64,000 nt of DNA from Pusillibacter faecalis (GCF_018408705.1 NZ_AP023420.1:124001-188000), one strand, 5' to 3'. Counted from the first letter of the stretch, positions 25,469-34,612 are shown. Made by a program: numbers and translations. The notes: generated by a model from the letters alone, not told the origin.

Positions 25469-26026
25469 TCAGCCGTATGCGGCCGCGTCCTCCGCCGTAA
25501 AGGGCGACAGGTCGCCGTAGTCCACCTCAATGGACTCCATCACCGCCAGGAATTCCTCCGGGGCGTCGGCGGGCAGCTCCGCCGCGGCAGGCCGCTGCTC
25601 CATATAGACAGATTGCTGATCTGGCCGCCAGCATGTGGCATAAAATGTCTCCCCATCTTGGTATACGCTGGCGGCGTACTGCGAGTCTGCCCACTCCACG
25701 GTCAGCATCCAGCCGCCGCACAGCGGTGGCGTGCAGCCATCCTCCGAGGCGATGTATGCCGGCGCATAGTAGAGATTGGCCGTCACCACGAACATGTTAT
25801 CTGAGCCAATGTTGTCCACCAGGACCAGATCCTCGTAAGAGGCCGGAACTGTAATGGTGATCTCCTCGTCAGAGTAGACCGCCACCCGCTCCTCCTTCTC
25901 CGGAGGCGCGATCTGTTCATGGGAAGCGGTCTCTCCCGTTCCGGCGGACATCTCTGCCTGTTCCCCGCCGCAGCCCGCACAGAGCAGCAGGATCATTACG
26001 CACAGCAAACACCAATTTCTTTTCAT
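25469..26026 (-). CDS. hypothetical lipoprotein, 185 aa
   Basis: A signal peptide with a charged start (MKRNW), a hydrophobic core rich in Leu and Cys, and a lipobox CAGC places Cys19 as the lipidated residue. The mature part begins with a Ser/Glu-rich linker and then a small beta-rich domain (AVYSDEEITITVPASYEDLVLV). I do not recognise the family. It is encoded between cardiolipin synthase and the TtcA-like gene, 28 bases after the former, so is probably cotranscribed with it. Extracytoplasmic location is well supported; the function is unknown. Confidence 0.75.
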   Translation of the reverse strand: MKRNWCLLCVMILLLCAGCGGEQAEMSAGTGETASHEQIAPPEKEERVAVYSDEEITITVPASYEDLVLVDNIGSDNMFVVTANLYYAPAYIASEDGCTPPLCGGWMLTVEWADSQYAASVYQDGETFYATCWRPDQQSVYMEQRPAAAELPADAPEEFLAVMESIEVDYGDLSPFTAEDAAAYG

Positions 26027-26054
26027 TTCTGCACCTCTGTTCGATCCTTTTCAT

Positions 26055-27617
26055 TTACAGCCAGATAGCTCCCAAGCGCAGCAGCGAAGCCGCCGTGCGC
26101 CGCAGCCAGGGGCGCTTCTGCCACTCCTCCAGGGTGTAGAGGCTGCTCTGAGCCATAATATCATCCATGTCCTCCAGCAACTCCTCCACGGCCTCGGACT
26201 GATACATCAAAACACCACACTCGTAGTGGAGCTGGAACGTGCGGTAATCCATGTTGGTGCTGCCCACCAAGGCCACCTCCCGGTCCACCAGCACGCTTTT
26301 CGCATGGAGAAAGCCAGGAGTATACTTGTAGATCTTCACCCCATGGCTCAGCAGTTCCCCCCAATAGGTCTCCGCCACCATATAGGCGTATTTCTTGTCG
26401 GGAATCGCCGGAACCAGCAGCCGCACATCCACCCCCGCGTCGGCGGCAATGCACAGCGCCTGCTGCATGGACTCCTCCACAGCATAGTAAGGCGTGGTGA
26501 TATAGAGCATGTGTCTGGCCGAGTCGATCAGCTGCAGATACGTCTCCTCAATGGGGTTGTCCGGGTTATTCAAAGGCCCGTCCGTGAAGGGCTGGCAGAA
26601 GCCGACCGTCTCCGGCCCCTCGTGGCGGGGGCGGTAGAAGTCGTCCTCATTGGGGAAGGTACGACCGATCATCTTCCACATCTGCATGAACTGAGCGGCG
26701 AATCCCCAGGCGCCCTCTCCCTCAATTCGAACGCCGCTGTCCTTCCAGTATCCAAAGCGCTCCCTTTCATTGATATATTCATCACCGATATTCAATCCAC
26801 CAGTATAGGCAAATTGTCCATCAATCACCGCAATTTTCCGGTGGTCCCGGTAGTTGAAGTAGATGCGGTTCACATAGCGGTGAACCGGATTGAATACCTC
26901 CACCTCAATTCCCGCGTCCTGCACAGCTTGGAGCGTTGCGTCAGAAAAACGGGTCAAATTGCCAAAGTCATCAAAAATTACGTGGATCTCTACGCCGGCA
27001 GCGGCCCGCTCTCGCAGCACAGAAAACATCCGGTCCCAAAGCTTCCCCTCTGCCAGGATATAGTACTCCAGGAAAATATAGACCTCTGCCTTGGAGAGAT
27101 GTTCAATCAAATCATCAAAAAAGGGCTTGCCATCGCCAAAATACTTGGCTTGCGTGTTTCGATAGAGTAAAAAGCCTTTTTTCTGCAGATAAGCTGCAAG
27201 CCGACCCCAGGTGGCGGACTGCCGCCGCAGGCGGGAGAGATTCGCCTCGCTGGACATCCGCCAGCTCTCTCGCTGAGGGACCGGAGGCACCTGACGCAGG
27301 CTGAGACTTTTGGCCTGATGCGTACCACCCCACAGCCAGAAGAGAATCATACCAGAGACCGGCAGCGCCAGCAGCAAACACATCCACACCAGCTTATAGC
27401 TGGGGCTGCCAGAGCGCTGATACACCCGAATGGCTACGACAGCACCCAAAAGCTCCAGCGCCGTGTAGGCGTAGCTGGCCTTCTCCCGCAAAAAGTGAGT
27501 GAGAATCAATGTGGTGGCAATCTGCGCAATGACTGTCAGCGCACACATGGAGATGCTGGTGATGGCGGAAATTCTCCGTTCGATCCGTTCCTCCATCCTC
27601 GGCTGGTTTTTGCGCAT
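26055..27617 (-). CDS. cls: cardiolipin synthase
   Basis: A 520-residue phospholipase-D-type enzyme that joins two phosphatidylglycerols into cardiolipin at the membrane. Two N-terminal transmembrane helices (residues ~17-65 and 70-95) are followed by two HKD motifs: HRKIAVIDGQFAYTGG around residue 260 and HAKSVLVDREVALVGSTN around residue 440. Length and order match bacterial ClsA. ATG 27617 follows GGAGAGGTGGAGG. A good promoter (27655-27683) precedes it. It leads the unit cls, lipoprotein, TtcA-like, Sel1. Confidence 0.95.
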   Translation of the reverse strand: MRKNQPRMEERIERRISAITSISMCALTVIAQIATTLILTHFLREKASYAYTALELLGAVVAIRVYQRSGSPSYKLVWMCLLLALPVSGMILFWLWGGTHQAKSLSLRQVPPVPQRESWRMSSEANLSRLRRQSATWGRLAAYLQKKGFLLYRNTQAKYFGDGKPFFDDLIEHLSKAEVYIFLEYYILAEGKLWDRMFSVLRERAAAGVEIHVIFDDFGNLTRFSDATLQAVQDAGIEVEVFNPVHRYVNRIYFNYRDHRKIAVIDGQFAYTGGLNIGDEYINERERFGYWKDSGVRIEGEGAWGFAAQFMQMWKMIGRTFPNEDDFYRPRHEGPETVGFCQPFTDGPLNNPDNPIEETYLQLIDSARHMLYITTPYYAVEESMQQALCIAADAGVDVRLLVPAIPDKKYAYMVAETYWGELLSHGVKIYKYTPGFLHAKSVLVDREVALVGSTNMDYRTFQLHYECGVLMYQSEAVEELLEDMDDIMAQSSLYTLEEWQKRPWLRRTAASLLRLGAIWL

Positions 27618-27654
27618 GCCTCCACCTCTCCTCTCTTATCTATGAAATAAAAGT

Positions 27655-27683
27655 ATTATACTCAAAATGCACTGTTTCTTCAA
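27655..27683 (-). promoter_or_regulatory. promoter of cls
   Basis: Minus-strand TTGAAG (27678-27683), 17-base spacer, perfect TATAAT (27655-27660). Confidence 0.75.
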
Positions 27684-27839
27684 CCATGATTGTGTAAATA
27701 AATTCTGGCTGCCTGTTCTCAAATGCCATGAGCGCAAAGCGCGCCTGGAACACATGACGAAATCAGGTAAATGGCCGGATAGGTTGGCCGTCCGGCCTGC
27801 GCTTTTTGACCCAGGTACCGGCGCATGGCCGCTGCCGCA

Positions 27840-27877
27840 AAAAAAGAGACGCTCACAAAAAAGTGAGCGTCTCTTTT
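27840..27877 (-). terminator. terminator of the bcd-etfBA operon
   Basis: A 15-base stem (27842-27856 with 27863-27877), A-rich loop, and a T-run on the minus strand, 12 bases after the etfA stop. Confidence 0.88.
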
Positions 27878-27888
27878 AAAAAATGCAC

Positions 27889-28965
27889 TTACAGCGCGGC
27901 CTTCTTGGCCTTGTAAGCCTTGACAGCCTCGGTCAGAGCGGGAACAATCTTCTTCAGATCGCCCACAATGCCCAGATCAGCCAGCTGCATCATGGGGCAG
28001 AACTTGTCGGTGTTGATAGCCAGGATGAACTCAGAGTCCTCCATACCGGCCTGGTGCTGAATCGCGCCGGAAATACCGCAGGCGATATACAGCTCGGGAT
28101 GGACGGTCTTGCCGGTCTGGCCGACCTGACGATCCTTCTCAATCCAGCCGCTGTCCACGCCGATACGGGAGGAGGAAACCTCGCCGCCCAGCTCGGCAGC
28201 CAGCTCGCGCAGGGGGTTGTAGCCCTCGGGACCGCCCACGCCGCGGCCGCCGGAGACCAGGATCTTGGCGTCGGTGATATCCACAGCCTTCTTGGTCTGC
28301 TTCACCACGTCCAGGATCTCCACGTTCATGTCGGCCTCGGTCAGGCCGGCGTCAACCATGACGACCTCGCCGGTGCGGCTGGTATCCTTCTCACCCAGCT
28401 CCATCACGCCGGGGCGGACGGTAGCCATCTGAGGACGGTAGTTGCGGCACACAATGGTGGCCATGACGTTGCCGCCGAAAGCGGGACGGGTCATCTTCAG
28501 GTTGCGGTCAGAGGTATCCAGGGCCATGATCTTCTCCTCAGGGAGGTTGGTGGCCTTACGCAGATACTCCTGATACTTGCTGACCTCCACATCCAGACGG
28601 GTGCAGTCAGCGGTCAGGCCGGTGTGTACGCGGCCCGCGATACGGGGAGCCATGTCACGGCCAATGCTGCTGGCGCCAAACAAAACAATGTTGGGCTCAT
28701 AGTTCTTGATCACATATTCAATGCCGCGGACATAGGGCTCGGTGGTGTAGTGCTCCAGAACAGGAGCGTCCAGGACCAGCACCTTCTGGGCGCCGTAGTG
28801 GATCAAAGACTGGGCCTTATCGGCAATCTTGTAACCCATCAGCACGGCAACAACCTGCTCACCCAGGTCGGCAGCCAGCTTGGTGGCCTCAGAGATCAGC
28901 TCATATGTGACCTTCTGAATGTTGCCATTGCGCTGTTCAACAACTACATAGATATCTTTACTCAT
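27889..28965 (-). CDS. etfA: electron transfer flavoprotein alpha subunit
   Basis: A 358-residue EtfA. The C-terminal domain has the FAD-binding stretch (LVSGGRGVGGPEGY, SSRIGVDSGW, GQTGKTVHPELYIACGISGAIQHQAGM) and the N-terminal domain the EtfAB alpha/beta fold. EtfA with EtfB accepts or donates electrons for acyl-CoA dehydrogenases. In clostridia the Bcd-EtfAB complex bifurcates electrons from NADH to crotonyl-CoA and ferredoxin. The order bcd-etfB-etfA with 15- to 20-base gaps is the classic butyrate arrangement. The start follows AGGGAGGC. Confidence 0.96.
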   Translation of the reverse strand: MSKDIYVVVEQRNGNIQKVTYELISEATKLAADLGEQVVAVLMGYKIADKAQSLIHYGAQKVLVLDAPVLEHYTTEPYVRGIEYVIKNYEPNIVLFGASSIGRDMAPRIAGRVHTGLTADCTRLDVEVSKYQEYLRKATNLPEEKIMALDTSDRNLKMTRPAFGGNVMATIVCRNYRPQMATVRPGVMELGEKDTSRTGEVVMVDAGLTEADMNVEILDVVKQTKKAVDITDAKILVSGGRGVGGPEGYNPLRELAAELGGEVSSSRIGVDSGWIEKDRQVGQTGKTVHPELYIACGISGAIQHQAGMEDSEFILAINTDKFCPMMQLADLGIVGDLKKIVPALTEAVKAYKAKKAAL

Positions 28966-28980
28966 CGTCTTATGCCTCCC

Positions 28981-29769
28981 TTAGATGATATGGCGCTCAA
29001 TCAGCACCGCCATGATCTTCTCCACAGCTTCCTCAGTGGACAGACCATCCAGCACCGTACCGGCGGTCTTGGGCTTCTTGCCGAAGGACTGGAACACGTT
29101 GGTGGGAGAACCCTTCAGACCGATCCACTCGGGATTCAGGTCGTCCTTCAGGTCGTCAAAGCCCCAGACCGTGATCTCCTTGTTGTAAGCGTCCACGATG
29201 CCGCCAGCATGCATGTAGCGGGGCTCGGTCAGCTCGGACAGAGCAGTGACCAGGCAAGGCATCTTCACCTTCAGCATGTGAGACTGATCCTCATACTGAC
29301 GCTTCACAACCACGCTGTCGCCATCCACGTCCAGCTGCTCGGCGTAGCTGACCTGGGGGATCTTCAGCTGCTCAGCGATCTGGGGACCGACCTGAGCGGT
29401 GTCGCCGTCGATGGCCTGACGGCCGGTGATCACCAGATCGAAGCCGATCTTGCGCAGACCGGTAGCGATGATGGTGGCGGTGGCATAGGTATCAGAGCCG
29501 CCGAACTCACGGGCGGACAGCAGATAGGCGTCGTCCGCGCCCATGGCCAGAGCCTCGCGCAGAGCGACGTCCGCCTGCGGGGGGCCCATGCATACGACGG
29601 TGACCGTGCCGCCGACCTTCTCGCGCAGCTGCAAAGCGGCCTCCAGGCCGGCCTTATCGTCATGGTTGATAATGCTGGGCACACCGTCACGGATCAGGGT
29701 GCCAGTCTTGGGGTCCAGCTTAACCTCAGCGGTATCGGGGACCTGCTTGATACAAACAACAATCTTCAT
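28981..29769 (-). CDS. etfB: electron transfer flavoprotein beta subunit
   Basis: A 262-residue EtfB. It begins MKIVVCIKQVPDT, the standard EtfB start, and contains the GADDAYLLS and ATIIATGLRK helices and the Etf-beta signature near VKRQYEDQSHMLKVKMPCLV. The start codon chosen, ATG 29769, has GGGGAG 12 bases before it; a GTG four codons upstream overlaps that site. It partners EtfA and binds the second nucleotide (FAD in bifurcating complexes). Cotranscribed with bcd and etfA. Confidence 0.96.
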   Translation of the reverse strand: MKIVVCIKQVPDTAEVKLDPKTGTLIRDGVPSIINHDDKAGLEAALQLREKVGGTVTVVCMGPPQADVALREALAMGADDAYLLSAREFGGSDTYATATIIATGLRKIGFDLVITGRQAIDGDTAQVGPQIAEQLKIPQVSYAEQLDVDGDSVVVKRQYEDQSHMLKVKMPCLVTALSELTEPRYMHAGGIVDAYNKEITVWGFDDLKDDLNPEWIGLKGSPTNVFQSFGKKPKTAGTVLDGLSTEEAVEKIMAVLIERHII

Positions 29770-29788
29770 CTTATTCTGCACTCCCCTC

Positions 29789-30937
29789 TTATTTCAGCTT
29801 CATAGAACCGGAAATGACCATCTTCATGACCTCAGAGGTACCCTCATAGATCTCGGTGATCTTGGCGTCGCGCATCATGCGCTCCACCGGGTACTCACGG
29901 CAGTAGCCGTAGCCGCCCATAAACTGCACAGCAGCGCGTGTAACCTCGTTGGCAACGTCAGAAGCGAACAGCTTCGCCATGGCGGCATAAGGGCCATAGT
30001 TGCCATGGTTGTCCTTCTCCTTGGCAGCGCGCCAAGTCAGCAGGCGAGCAGCGTCGATCTTGGTCTGCAGCTCGGCCATCTTGAACTGGGTGTTCTGGAA
30101 GGAGTTGATGGTCTTGCCGAACTGCTTGCGCTCTTTGCCATACTGAATGGCCTCGTTCAAAGCGCCCTGGGCGATGCCCACGGCCTGAGCGGCAATGCCG
30201 ATACGGCCGGCATCCAGCGCCTTCATGGCGATCTTGAAGCCGCCGCCGACCTTGCCCAGAACCCGCTCCTTGGGTACGCGGACCTTGTCGTAGGTCACGA
30301 TGCAGTTGCTGGCAGCACGGATACCCATGCGCTCAATGTTCTCGCTGACGGTGATACCGGGCATCTCCTTGAGGTCCACGATGAACGCGGTCATGCCCTT
30401 GGCAGCGGGAACGCTGCGGTCGGTCAGGGCGAACAGCACGCAGGTGTCAGCGAAACCAGAGTTGGTAGTGAACACCTTGGAACCGGTGATCACATAATCG
30501 TCACCGTCCTCAACGGCCACGGTCTGGGCACCCTGCACGTCGGAACCGGCGCCGGGCTCGGTCAGGCCATAGCAGCCGATCTTGCTGCCGTCAACCAGGG
30601 GACGCAGGTATTTCTGCTTCTGCTCCTCCGTGCCGAACTCATTGATGCAGGAGCAGCAAAGAGACGTATGTACAGAGATGGTGATGCCAGTGCTGGCGTC
30701 CACCTTGGACACTTCCTCCATGCACAGCGTATAGGCCAGAGTATCCGCGCCGACACCGCCGTATTCCTTGGAATAGGGAATGCCGAAGAAACCATACTTC
30801 TGCATCTTCTCCAGCAGCTCCGGGGAATAGACCTCTTCCTCGTCCATGTCCTTCGCCAGCGGCTTGATCTCTGTCTCCGCAAATTTGCGATACAGTTCCT
30901 GCTGCAGCAGGTGCATTTTGCTCAGTTGAAAATCCAT
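29789..30937 (-). CDS. bcd: butyryl-CoA (short-chain acyl-CoA) dehydrogenase
   Basis: A 382-residue acyl-CoA dehydrogenase. Visible are the FAD/substrate segments CYGLTEPGAGSDVQG and VITGSKVFTTN, the QFMGGYGYCREYPVERMMRD signature in pieces, and the catalytic-base region ITEIYEGTSEV. With etfBA directly downstream it should reduce crotonyl-CoA to butyryl-CoA, the energy-conserving step of butyrate formation. ATG 30937 follows GGGAGG; the longer frame has no ribosome site. An excellent promoter overlapped by a palindrome lies at 31017-31045, and a MarR gene is divergent. Confidence 0.95.
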   Translation of the reverse strand: MDFQLSKMHLLQQELYRKFAETEIKPLAKDMDEEEVYSPELLEKMQKYGFFGIPYSKEYGGVGADTLAYTLCMEEVSKVDASTGITISVHTSLCCSCINEFGTEEQKQKYLRPLVDGSKIGCYGLTEPGAGSDVQGAQTVAVEDGDDYVITGSKVFTTNSGFADTCVLFALTDRSVPAAKGMTAFIVDLKEMPGITVSENIERMGIRAASNCIVTYDKVRVPKERVLGKVGGGFKIAMKALDAGRIGIAAQAVGIAQGALNEAIQYGKERKQFGKTINSFQNTQFKMAELQTKIDAARLLTWRAAKEKDNHGNYGPYAAMAKLFASDVANEVTRAAVQFMGGYGYCREYPVERMMRDAKITEIYEGTSEVMKMVISGSMKLK

Positions 30938-31016
30938 AGCTACCTCCCAACAATTTTTAAACGCTAGTGGCATTTGGGCAACAAGTATTTTGCCTGCAAA
31001 CTAATCGCTGCATATC

Positions 31017-31045
31017 ATTGTAGCCGTTTGACATATACTTGTCAA
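31017..31045 (-). promoter_or_regulatory. bcd promoter with overlapping operator-like palindrome
   Basis: Minus-strand TTGACA (31040-31045), 17-base spacer, TACAAT (31017-31022). TTGACA-6 bases-TGTCAA (31028-31045) is a symmetric dyad covering the -35 box, well placed for repression by a MarR-type dimer such as the divergent gene product. A second upstream minus-strand pair (TTGACA around 31073, TATAAA) may be an alternative promoter. Confidence 0.7.
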
Positions 31046-31137
31046 TACATTTTATATACTTTTTTTCTCGTTTGTCAAGGCTCTTTTCCCCTTCTCTCCG
31101 AAGACCTTCTCCATGCTCAAACACGCAATGGATTTTC

Positions 31138-31167
31138 TTGACAAAGCCCCGTCTATTCTGCTATAAT
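31138..31167 (+). promoter_or_regulatory. promoter of the marR gene at 31.2 kb
   Basis: Perfect TTGACA (31138-31143), 18-base spacer, perfect TATAAT (31162-31167), 31 bases before the ATG. Confidence 0.85.
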
Positions 31168-31197
31168 GCCTCGTATTAAATGCGAGGAGTTTCCATT

Positions 31198-31623
31198 ATG
31201 GATATTCATTCATGTATCAATTTTATCCTCTCCAACACGCAAAACGCAGTCAATAACTATTTCAAGCGTGAGCTTCAGGAATATGATATCACGCCTTCCC
31301 AGTATGCGCTTTTGCAGTGCCTCTGCACGCAAGACGGCCTGACACCCTCTCAGCTGGCGCAGGAACTGCGCTTGGATACATCCTCTATTACAGGGATTTT
31401 GAGCCGGCTGGAAAAGAAAGGTCTGATTGACCGCGTCTATAACCAGGAGGACCGCCGCAGCGTCTCCATCCATCTGCGGGAAGAAGGCCGCTCTCTATGG
31501 TCTCAGGTTGACCGGGTCATTGACGAGGCCAATGCAAAAATCACCAATGGACTGGACCCCGAGCATTATGCACAGTTTCTGTCCGCTCTGAGCATGATTG
31601 AGCGCAATACCATCGCAGAATAA
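31198..31623 (+). CDS. MarR-family transcriptional regulator
   Basis: A 141-residue winged-helix dimeric regulator: TPSQYALLQCLC, LTPSQLAQELRLDTSSITGILSRLEKKGLI (recognition helix) and RVYNQEDRRSVSIHL (wing) are all in MarR order, flanked by N- and C-terminal dimerisation helices. ATG 31198 follows GAGGAG by eight bases. It is divergent from bcd-etfBA and a dyad lies in the shared region, so repression of the butyrate genes is a reasonable inference. Ligands of such proteins are often small acids or aromatic compounds; the one here is unknown. Confidence 0.92.
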   Translation: MDIHSCINFILSNTQNAVNNYFKRELQEYDITPSQYALLQCLCTQDGLTPSQLAQELRLDTSSITGILSRLEKKGLIDRVYNQEDRRSVSIHLREEGRSLWSQVDRVIDEANAKITNGLDPEHYAQFLSALSMIERNTIAE

Positions 31624-31630
31624 GAGACCC

Positions 31631-31662
31631 AAGTGGCCCCCGCCATCAGACGGGGGCCACTT
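31631..31662. terminator. bidirectional terminator between marR and pncB
   Basis: AAGTGGCCCCCG (31631-31642), 8-base loop, then its perfect complement (31651-31662). T's follow on the plus side. Confidence 0.85.
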
Positions 31663-31677
31663 TCTGCTTTTACGCAC

Positions 31678-33123
31678 TCAGGGTCTGCTTTCCCGCAAAA
31701 GCTGCTGCTTGATGTCCCAGAGTTTCTGGCTCAAGTCCACATAGTATCCGTGGGGATTTTCAAACCGCTTGACCTCCTCCCACAGGGTGTCCACCTGTTC
31801 CATGCAGTACGCTTGAATCTCCCGCAAAGGCGGCTGTGTGTAAACCAGCTCGCCGCCACGGAACACTTGCACCTGTAGGGGTCTGATCGTGTAGTTGGTA
31901 TAGGTTTTGCGCTTCCATGTAGCGCGGGGATCAAACAGCTCCAGCGGCTGCGCAGCATCCACCGCCTCATCGTGGACGGTGATGTAATCCGCCTCCGCCT
32001 TGCCGGTAGCTTTATCGTAAATCCGGTAGAGGGTCTTAAAGTGGGGGTCAGTGATCTTGTCCACATTTTCACTGACCTTGATCTTGGGCAGAACACGTCC
32101 TCTCCCGTCCTCCACGGCCACCAGCTTATACACCCCGCCAAATACCGGCTGGCTGCTGGCAGTGATCATTCGCTCGCCCACGCCGAAGAGGTCCACCTTC
32201 GCCCCCTGCTGCAGCAGGTCCCGGATAATATACTCATCCAGGGCGTTGGAGGCAGAAATCTGGCACTCCGTCCACCCTGCCTCATCCAGCATTTTCCTGG
32301 CCTCCCGCGTGAGATAAGCCAGGTCTCCGGAGTCCAGCCGGATACCGCACCGGGTAATCCCGCGGGGCTTCAAGACCTCGTTAAAAGCGCGGATAGCGTC
32401 CGGCACGCCGGATTTGAGGGTGTTGTAGGTATCCACCAGAAGCGTTGCATTGGTGGGGTAAATCTCGCAGTAGGTCTTAAAGGCCTCATACTGGCTGTCA
32501 AACATCTGGACCCAGGCGTGGGCCATGGTCCCACCAGCAGGCACACCGTAGATCTGGTCAGAAAGCGTGCAGGCCGTTCCTTTGCAGCCGCCAATAAACG
32601 CCGCCCTGGCGCCGGATACAGCGCCATCAATGCCCTGGGCACGCCGGGAGCCAAACTCCAGCACCGTCCGGCCCTGGGCCGCCCGGACAATGCGGTTGGC
32701 CTTGGTGGCGATCAAACTCTGGTGATTCATGGTCAATAAGGTAAATGTTTCAATCAGCTGAGCCTGAATTGCCGGCGCCCGCACCGTCACCACCGGCTCC
32801 CGGGGAAAGATCGGCGTCCCCTCCGGCACTGCCCAAATATCTCCCGTGAAGCGGAAGGTGCTGAGATATTCCAGAAATTCCTCAGAAAACAGACCTCTGC
32901 CGCGAAGATACTCAATATCCTCCTGATTGAAATGAAGGTTTTGAATATAGTCAATCAGCTGCCCCAAGCCCGCGCAGATGGCGAAGCCGCCCTTGTCCGG
33001 CACGTCCCGGAAGAACACGTCAAAATAGGTCACGCGGTCCCGCATCCCCGCCTGAAAATATCCGTTGCCCATGGTCAGCTCATAAAAATCGCAGAGCATG
33101 GTCAGATTCTGTTCTGTCATCAT
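31678..33123 (-). CDS. pncB: nicotinate phosphoribosyltransferase
   Basis: A 481-residue enzyme of NAD salvage: nicotinate + PRPP (+ATP) to nicotinate mononucleotide. The N-terminus DFYELTMGNGYF, the LEFGSRRAQG motif and the GGCKGTACTL segment are family hallmarks, as is the RLDSGDLAYL strand in the phosphate-binding part. Length fits the bacterial type. The start codons ATG 33123 and ATG 33120 are adjacent; GAGGTGC precedes. It is a single gene with its own promoter. The nadD gene for the next NAD step lies at 46-47 kb. Confidence 0.95.
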   Translation of the reverse strand: MMTEQNLTMLCDFYELTMGNGYFQAGMRDRVTYFDVFFRDVPDKGGFAICAGLGQLIDYIQNLHFNQEDIEYLRGRGLFSEEFLEYLSTFRFTGDIWAVPEGTPIFPREPVVTVRAPAIQAQLIETFTLLTMNHQSLIATKANRIVRAAQGRTVLEFGSRRAQGIDGAVSGARAAFIGGCKGTACTLSDQIYGVPAGGTMAHAWVQMFDSQYEAFKTYCEIYPTNATLLVDTYNTLKSGVPDAIRAFNEVLKPRGITRCGIRLDSGDLAYLTREARKMLDEAGWTECQISASNALDEYIIRDLLQQGAKVDLFGVGERMITASSQPVFGGVYKLVAVEDGRGRVLPKIKVSENVDKITDPHFKTLYRIYDKATGKAEADYITVHDEAVDAAQPLELFDPRATWKRKTYTNYTIRPLQVQVFRGGELVYTQPPLREIQAYCMEQVDTLWEEVKRFENPHGYYVDLSQKLWDIKQQLLRESRP

Positions 33124-33150
33124 TGCACCTCATTTTCGGTTATTGCTATG

Positions 33151-33179
33151 ATTATAGGCTGTTTCGATGGGAAAAGCAA
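33151..33179 (-). promoter_or_regulatory. promoter of pncB
   Basis: Minus-strand TTGCTT (33174-33179), 17-base spacer, TATAAT (33151-33156). Confidence 0.65.
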
Positions 33180-33309
33180 TTCCTTTTCCTGCAAATTGGC
33201 GGATTTTCGTATTCTGTTCTGCAAACAAATTCATTTTCCTGTTTTTCAATGCCTGAAAATCTCCTCTTTGAGAAAATGTCAAATTTTTCACTTAGAGGGA
33301 AATTCTCAG

Positions 33310-33338
33310 TTGACAAAGCCTTCGCTCTCCCCTATGAT
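33310..33338 (+). promoter_or_regulatory. promoter of coaW
   Basis: TTGACA (33310-33315), 17-base spacer, TATGAT (33333-33338), 51 bases before the start codon. Confidence 0.75.
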
Positions 33339-33389
33339 GGGGAATATCAGACGGCCAAGCCGTCAACATGAGAAAGGAAGCATTTCTCC

Positions 33390-34220
33390 ATGGACATTAT
33401 TTTAGGAATTGATGTCGGCGGTTCCACCACCAAGGTGGTGGGGCTGGACGTTCATGGCAATCCCCTCTCCATGCTGCGGGTCCGGGCAGAGGATCAGGTC
33501 ACGAGCCTCTTCGGTGCGCTGGGCAACTACCTCTCCAGCAATCATCTGACCTTGGAGGATGTACGGCGGGTAGTGCTTACCGGCGTGGGCGCCAGCTATG
33601 TGGATGGAAATATCTATGGCCTGCCCACCTATCGGGTGGACGAATTCTCCGCCAGCGGCGCGGGCGCTCTCGCGCTTTCCGGCCAGGAGCGCGCCGTGGT
33701 GTCTACCATGGGTACCGGCACAGCATTTCTACTGGCTGAAAAAGGCCGCGTGCAGCACCTGTGCGGCAGCGGCATCGGCGGCGGCACCCTGGGGGGGCTA
33801 TGCCACAAGCTGGTTGGTATGGAGCGCTTCGGCCAAATCAAAAAATTGGCCCTTGGGGGAGATTTAGGGCAGGTAGATCTAACGATTGGAGATATCACAA
33901 AAAATCCGGCAGCCACTCTGGACCCTACCCTGACCGCAGCTAACTTTGGCAACCTGGCGGAGGACGCCAACTGCGCCGATGTGGCCGCCGGTGTTGTGAA
34001 CCTGGTGCTGCAGGCCATCGGCACCATGACCGTGCTGGCCTGCCGCTGCTGCGACACCAAGACCGTCGTTCTCACCGGCTCCATGACAACCCTGGACCAG
34101 GTAAAGCCTAATTTCGAGAACTTTGAGCGGCTCTATGGCATCCATTACATCATCCCTGACAACGCCACCTTTGCAACCGCCATCGGCGCGGCGCTTTGCA
34201 GCCTGACCGAAAACATATGA
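33390..34220 (+). CDS. coaW: type II pantothenate kinase
   Basis: A 276-residue ASKHA-fold kinase that phosphorylates pantothenate, the first step of coenzyme A synthesis. The phosphate-1 loop GIDVGGSTTKVVGLD opens the protein; TMGTGTAFLL and the SGIGGGTLGGLC segment match the staphylococcal and eukaryotic type II enzymes, and GSMTTLDQVK lies in the C-terminal part. The length is typical. Type II enzymes are usually insensitive to CoA feedback. The stop overlaps the next gene's ATG, so the pair is coupled. Confidence 0.9.
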   Translation: MDIILGIDVGGSTTKVVGLDVHGNPLSMLRVRAEDQVTSLFGALGNYLSSNHLTLEDVRRVVLTGVGASYVDGNIYGLPTYRVDEFSASGAGALALSGQERAVVSTMGTGTAFLLAEKGRVQHLCGSGIGGGTLGGLCHKLVGMERFGQIKKLALGGDLGQVDLTIGDITKNPAATLDPTLTAANFGNLAEDANCADVAAGVVNLVLQAIGTMTVLACRCCDTKTVVLTGSMTTLDQVKPNFENFERLYGIHYIIPDNATFATAIGAALCSLTENI

Positions 34221-34612
34221 CGAAAAGCCTAGAGTCCCTGCGGCTGGCAGAGGCCTTCTTCGCGGAAAGGCCGGAACTGCTGTCAACAGTTCGCGCTTTT
34301 CTAACCGAGGCATGGGAAAGATGGCCAGAGACGGAAGTTGTCACCCAGAAGTCTCAGGTGACTCTGCGGGGGCCGCGGCCCTTCTGTGCCCTCTCCACCC
34401 ACATCCGCTTTCCCCGGATGCCCGGCCCGTGCTATGTCACGTTAAGCCTCTTTCTGCCCCGATCCCTGCCGGATCTGCGCGGCGGCATGGCAGTGGAACC
34501 ATATCCCGGCCGCTGGGCCAACCATCTGCCCCTGTTTCACCCGGCGGACCTGGACACGCAGCTCTGGGGGTGGGTGGCGGAGGCCCAAGCCTTTCGGAAT
34601 ATCAAGACCTGA
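34217..34612 (+). CDS. hypothetical protein, possibly DUF5655-like
   Basis: 131 residues. The start ATG overlaps the coaW stop (ATGA), a strong sign that it is real and cotranslated. The sequence has a helical N-terminus (LRLAEAFFAERPELL) and a beta-rich middle (TEVVTQKSQVTLRGPRPFCAL). The layout recalls DUF5655-type proteins, but the resemblance is weak and based on memory. No signal peptide or membrane segment. Function unknown. Confidence 0.7.
   Translation: MTKSLESLRLAEAFFAERPELLSTVRAFLTEAWERWPETEVVTQKSQVTLRGPRPFCALSTHIRFPRMPGPCYVTLSLFLPRSLPDLRGGMAVEPYPGRWANHLPLFHPADLDTQLWGWVAEAQAFRNIKT

Noticed and set aside
27883..29805. 640-codon plus-strand open frame across etfA and etfB
   Set aside because: Antisense shadow of two certain genes; composition is a His/Leu/Gly-rich artefact.
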